DNA of 7,428 bases from an uncultured Oscillospiraceae bacterium (GTDB lineage Bacteria; Bacillota; Clostridia; Oscillospirales; Oscillospiraceae). Positions within the stretch are counted from its first letter, which is position 1. Each line of letters begins with the position of its first letter. The stretch covers positions 1 through 7,428 of the forward strand of contig CALWXI010000164.1 in assembly GCA_944385455.1 (NCBI GenBank), written 5' to 3'. A program made the position numbers and the translations under genes. The notes beneath the pieces were generated by a model, which saw only the letters and a program-made list of their open reading frames with translations, was not told the DNA's origin and searched no databases. This document shows, in pieces, positions 6,750 through 7,428 of this stretch.

Positions 6750-6767
6750 AGTTAGTTTAAACTAACT
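6750..6767. promoter_or_regulatory. Palindromic operator 2
   Basis: AGTTAGTT-TA-AACTAACT is a perfect 18-bp palindrome sharing the GTTAGTT/AACTAAC arms of operator 1. The two centres are 57 bp apart. It ends 2 bp before the Shine-Dalgarno GGAGG of the next gene, an unusual place for a DNA operator unless it acts with operator 1 through looping, cooperative binding or roadblock. Confidence 0.75.
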
Positions 6768-6769
6768 TT

Positions 6770-6774
6770 GGAGG
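6770..6774 (+). promoter_or_regulatory. Shine-Dalgarno deciding the DUF3793 start
   Basis: GGAGG stands 5 nt before ATG 6780. A TTG codon at 6768 in the same frame overlaps the Shine-Dalgarno itself and cannot be the start. Confidence 0.75.
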
Positions 6775-6779
6775 CAGAC

Positions 6780-7343
6780 ATGGAGGATGTATTTGAAAAG
6801 GCGCTGGCGGAACAGTGTGCTCCCACGCTGGCGGGAGTAAAAGCGGCCAGTCTCTTCCGCATCAGCGGAGAGACGGGGGACCTGCGGCGGGCGGCGCTGC
6901 ATTGGGACCGCCTCCTGGCTCCGTTTGGTATTCGGCTCCGGGTGCTCAAAACATGTCCTGCCGCGCAGGCGTGCATGATCTATGTCTACCGCCAGAACCG
7001 TGTGCATTGCATCCTGGCGCAGCCGGAGGTCCGGGCATTCCTGGTCCGGATGGGTTACCGCCCGGCGGACACGGAGTCCCTCCTGGACCAGCTTGTCCGG
7101 CGGTTCTGCCTGGAAGAGGCGTATCCCCACGAGATCGGCGTCTTTCTGGGCTATCCTCTGGAGGATGTGGAGGGCTTTATCCGCCACCGAGGCCGTAATT
7201 TCACCTGCTGCGGCCAGTGGAAATGCTACGGTGATCCGGCTGCGGCGGCGGCATGCTTTGCCCGGCTGCGAGCCTGCACCTTGGCATACAAGCGCCTTTA
7301 TGAATCGGGTATCCCGATCACGAAGCTGATCGTGGCTGCATAA
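6780..7343 (+). CDS. DUF3793 family protein
   Basis: A 187-residue soluble protein recognised as the clostridial DUF3793 family, which has no established function. The family signature is PHEIGVFLGYPLEDVEGFIRHRG (116-138) followed by CCGQWKCYGD (143-152), in relatives a Y-C-G-x-W-K-x-Y-x-D type segment. CMIYVYR (65-71) precedes it as a likely beta strand. It has nine cysteines (13, 59, 65, 77, 110, 143, 144, 149, 159), plus C166 near the end, many for its size, but no classic CxxC or iron-sulfur pattern. There is no signal peptide or membrane segment. Its stop is 28 bp before a flavodoxin start, a pairing common in Clostridia that suggests a role in redox or metal stress. It is probably controlled by the two palindromes upstream. 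Function is not known. Confidence 0.85.
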   Translation: MEDVFEKALAEQCAPTLAGVKAASLFRISGETGDLRRAALHWDRLLAPFGIRLRVLKTCPAAQACMIYVYRQNRVHCILAQPEVRAFLVRMGYRPADTESLLDQLVRRFCLEEAYPHEIGVFLGYPLEDVEGFIRHRGRNFTCCGQWKCYGDPAAAAACFARLRACTLAYKRLYESGIPITKLIVAA

Positions 7344-7371
7344 TCTCATCAAACAAGAAAGGATTTTGACC

Positions 7372-7428
7372 ATGAATAAGGTTGCCATTGTCTACTGGAG
7401 CGGGACCGGAAATACGGAAAAGATGGCC
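7372..7428 (+). CDS. Flavodoxin, N-terminal fragment cut by the window end
   Basis: Only 19 codons are present: MNKVAIVYWSGTGNTEKMA. The first beta strand KVAIVYWS followed by the SGTGNT phosphate-binding loop is the FMN site of short-chain flavodoxins, which carry electrons at low potential in place of ferredoxin. A Shine-Dalgarno-like AAGAAAGGA (7355-7363) is 8 nt upstream. No promoter or terminator is seen in the 28-bp gap after the DUF3793 gene, so the two are likely one operon. Confidence 0.88.
   Translation, partial: MNKVAIVYWSGTGNTEKMA

Noticed and set aside
6693..6767. The two palindromes as a transposon end, attachment site or CRISPR-like repeat
   Set aside because: Only two copies, each a self-complete palindrome within a promoter leader, with no transposase, integrase or spacer array nearby; paired operators explain them better.
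6762..7388. Minus-strand frame of about 200 codons opposite DUF3793
   Set aside because: DUF3793 on the plus strand has family motifs, a Shine-Dalgarno and a promoter; the minus frame has none of these.

Overview
The window looks like chromosomal DNA from a GC-rich gut-type Clostridia (Oscillospiraceae/Ruminococcaceae-like Firmicute). The evidence is strong AGGAGG-type ribosome binding sites, sigma-A style promoters with 17-bp spacers, strong GC bias at third codon positions, and a DUF3793-flavodoxin gene pair, which is typical of Clostridia. The genus assignment is inference. No phage, transposon, CRISPR, tRNA or rRNA sequence was seen, and no stretch without a gene exceeds about 210 bases.

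Region 1 (1-4294, + strand) is a sugar-acid catabolic operon entered midway. It holds the last 21 codons of an upstream enzyme (possibly a zinc-type alcohol dehydrogenase), then a LarA-family nickel-pincer 2-hydroxyacid racemase/epimerase homologue, mannonate dehydratase (uxuA) and a mannitol-dehydrogenase-family fructuronate reductase (uxuB). UxuB makes D-mannonate from D-fructuronate and UxuA dehydrates it to 2-keto-3-deoxy-D-gluconate (KDG). The LarA homologue keeps all four key active-site residues at canonical spacing. Because D-mannonate is the C2 epimer of D-gluconate, it may bring a second sugar acid into this route. GC-rich hairpins without T-tracts lie in two of the intergenic gaps. 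A 14-bp-stem terminator closes the operon and also serves the converging gene on the other strand.

Region 2 (4302-6631) is a divergent pair: an AEC-family permease on the minus strand (GTG start) and a PfkB-family KDG kinase (kdgK-like) on the plus strand. Their 207-bp shared upstream region contains two back-to-back promoters, each with a TACAAT -10 and a 17-bp spacer, and an imperfect inverted repeat between the two -35 boxes that could be an operator. The kinase would turn the KDG made by UxuA into KDPG. Uronate isomerase and KDPG aldolase are not in this window. The kinase ends at a strong intrinsic terminator.

Region 3 (6655-7428, + strand) is a separate operon. A TTGACA/TATTGT promoter is followed by two nearly identical 18-bp palindromes (arms GTTAGTT/AACTAAC), one just after the expected transcription start and one abutting the Shine-Dalgarno of a DUF3793 gene. 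A flavodoxin follows, cut off by the window end. This looks like a tightly repressed, probably metal- or redox-controlled operon. The two main leads are the LarA homologue's place in the uxu operon and this double-operator leader.
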